Source of the DNA: Pseudomonadota bacterium
Lineage (GTDB): Bacteria; Pseudomonadota; Gammaproteobacteria; Burkholderiales; Burkholderiaceae
Reading direction: 5' to 3'
DNA: 5,980 nucleotides
Assembly (NCBI GenBank): GCA_021783435.1
Contig: JAJXUC010000193.1
Span: 1-5,980, forward strand
Shown here: piece by piece, positions 5,800 to 5,980 of the stretch
How the letters are laid out: each line of letters begins with the position of its first letter
Numbering within the stretch: the first letter of the stretch is position 1
Notes under the pieces: model-generated
What the model saw: the letters and a program-made list of their open reading frames with translations, nothing else
Told to the model about the DNA's origin: nothing
The model's database searches: none
Program-made: the position numbers and the translations under genes

Positions 5800-5980
5800 C
5801 CTGCGCTACCATTTTGGCGTTGCGCAACTGGCGATAAGACGGCACGGCCGATCATCCGGAACAGCTCGTCGAGGTGGACAACCACCGGGAAGCGCAACGT
5901 TCGCCGCCGTTCGCCTGGGCCCCCACGATGCGCTGCCGGTCTGCTTGCGGGCCGGCAGCGCCTACGCCACAGCAGCCTGC
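5800..5980. other. Unassigned right edge, with a 10-bp inverted repeat
   Basis: I see no gene here that I can support. GCGCTGCCGG (5930-5939) and CCGGCAGCGC (5952-5961) form a perfect inverted repeat around a 12-nt loop. Short frames look coding-like by third-position G/C in pieces: from 5838 for about 20 codons, then in another frame from about 5896 to the edge (GPHDALPVCLRAG). No start codon with a ribosome binding site supports either. Confidence 0.3.

Noticed and set aside
5547..5897. Minus-strand open frame (116 codons) with a fairly protein-like first 20 residues
   Set aside because: It starts at TTG without a convincing ribosome binding site and runs antisense into the end of the transglycosylase gene, turning Arg/Ala-rich. 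Not supported as a gene.

Overview
The window is high-GC DNA with strongly G/C-biased third codon positions. The UbiD protein matches what I remember of proteobacterial UbiD over almost its whole length, so a GC-rich Pseudomonadota host is likely, probably Burkholderiales. That placement is an inference from gene content and style. I see no rRNA, tRNA, insertion sequence or CRISPR array.

Left part (1-3016, all on +): this is the unusual region. It holds the 3' end of a gene for a beta-rich, two-cysteine domain protein I do not recognise (2-421). Next is a 92-residue protein (549-827) that looks like a free-standing copy of a subtilase prodomain. Then comes a 604-residue S8 (subtilisin-like) serine peptidase (873-2687), whose own N-terminal region is a paralogue of the 92-residue protein. 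Last is a 71-residue Gly/Pro/Ala-rich protein of unknown function (2757-2972). The peptidase has a complete Asp/His/Asn/Ser set but no visible signal peptide. The small protein has a clear ribosome binding site, lies behind a 10-bp perfect hairpin (2691-2723) and ends in a 16-bp perfect inverted repeat (2971-3016). The natural reading is a peptidase with a trans-acting inhibitor or folding partner and one further small partner or substrate. I know of no named system with this layout.

Middle (3036-4589, on -): ubiD, the prenylated-FMN-dependent 4-hydroxy-3-polyprenylbenzoate decarboxylase of ubiquinone synthesis. It converges on the left cassette, and the 16-bp repeat between them could terminate transcription from both sides.

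Right part: a short AT-rich island (about 4584-4665) separates ubiD from a divergent gene (4870-5733) for a membrane-anchored lytic transglycosylase with an SLT domain. The island holds a near-consensus sigma-70 promoter for the transglycosylase, implying a leader of about 215 nt. It also holds a weaker candidate ubiD promoter on the other strand that overlaps it. The last 247 bases (5734-5980) carry GC-rich hairpins and no gene I can support.
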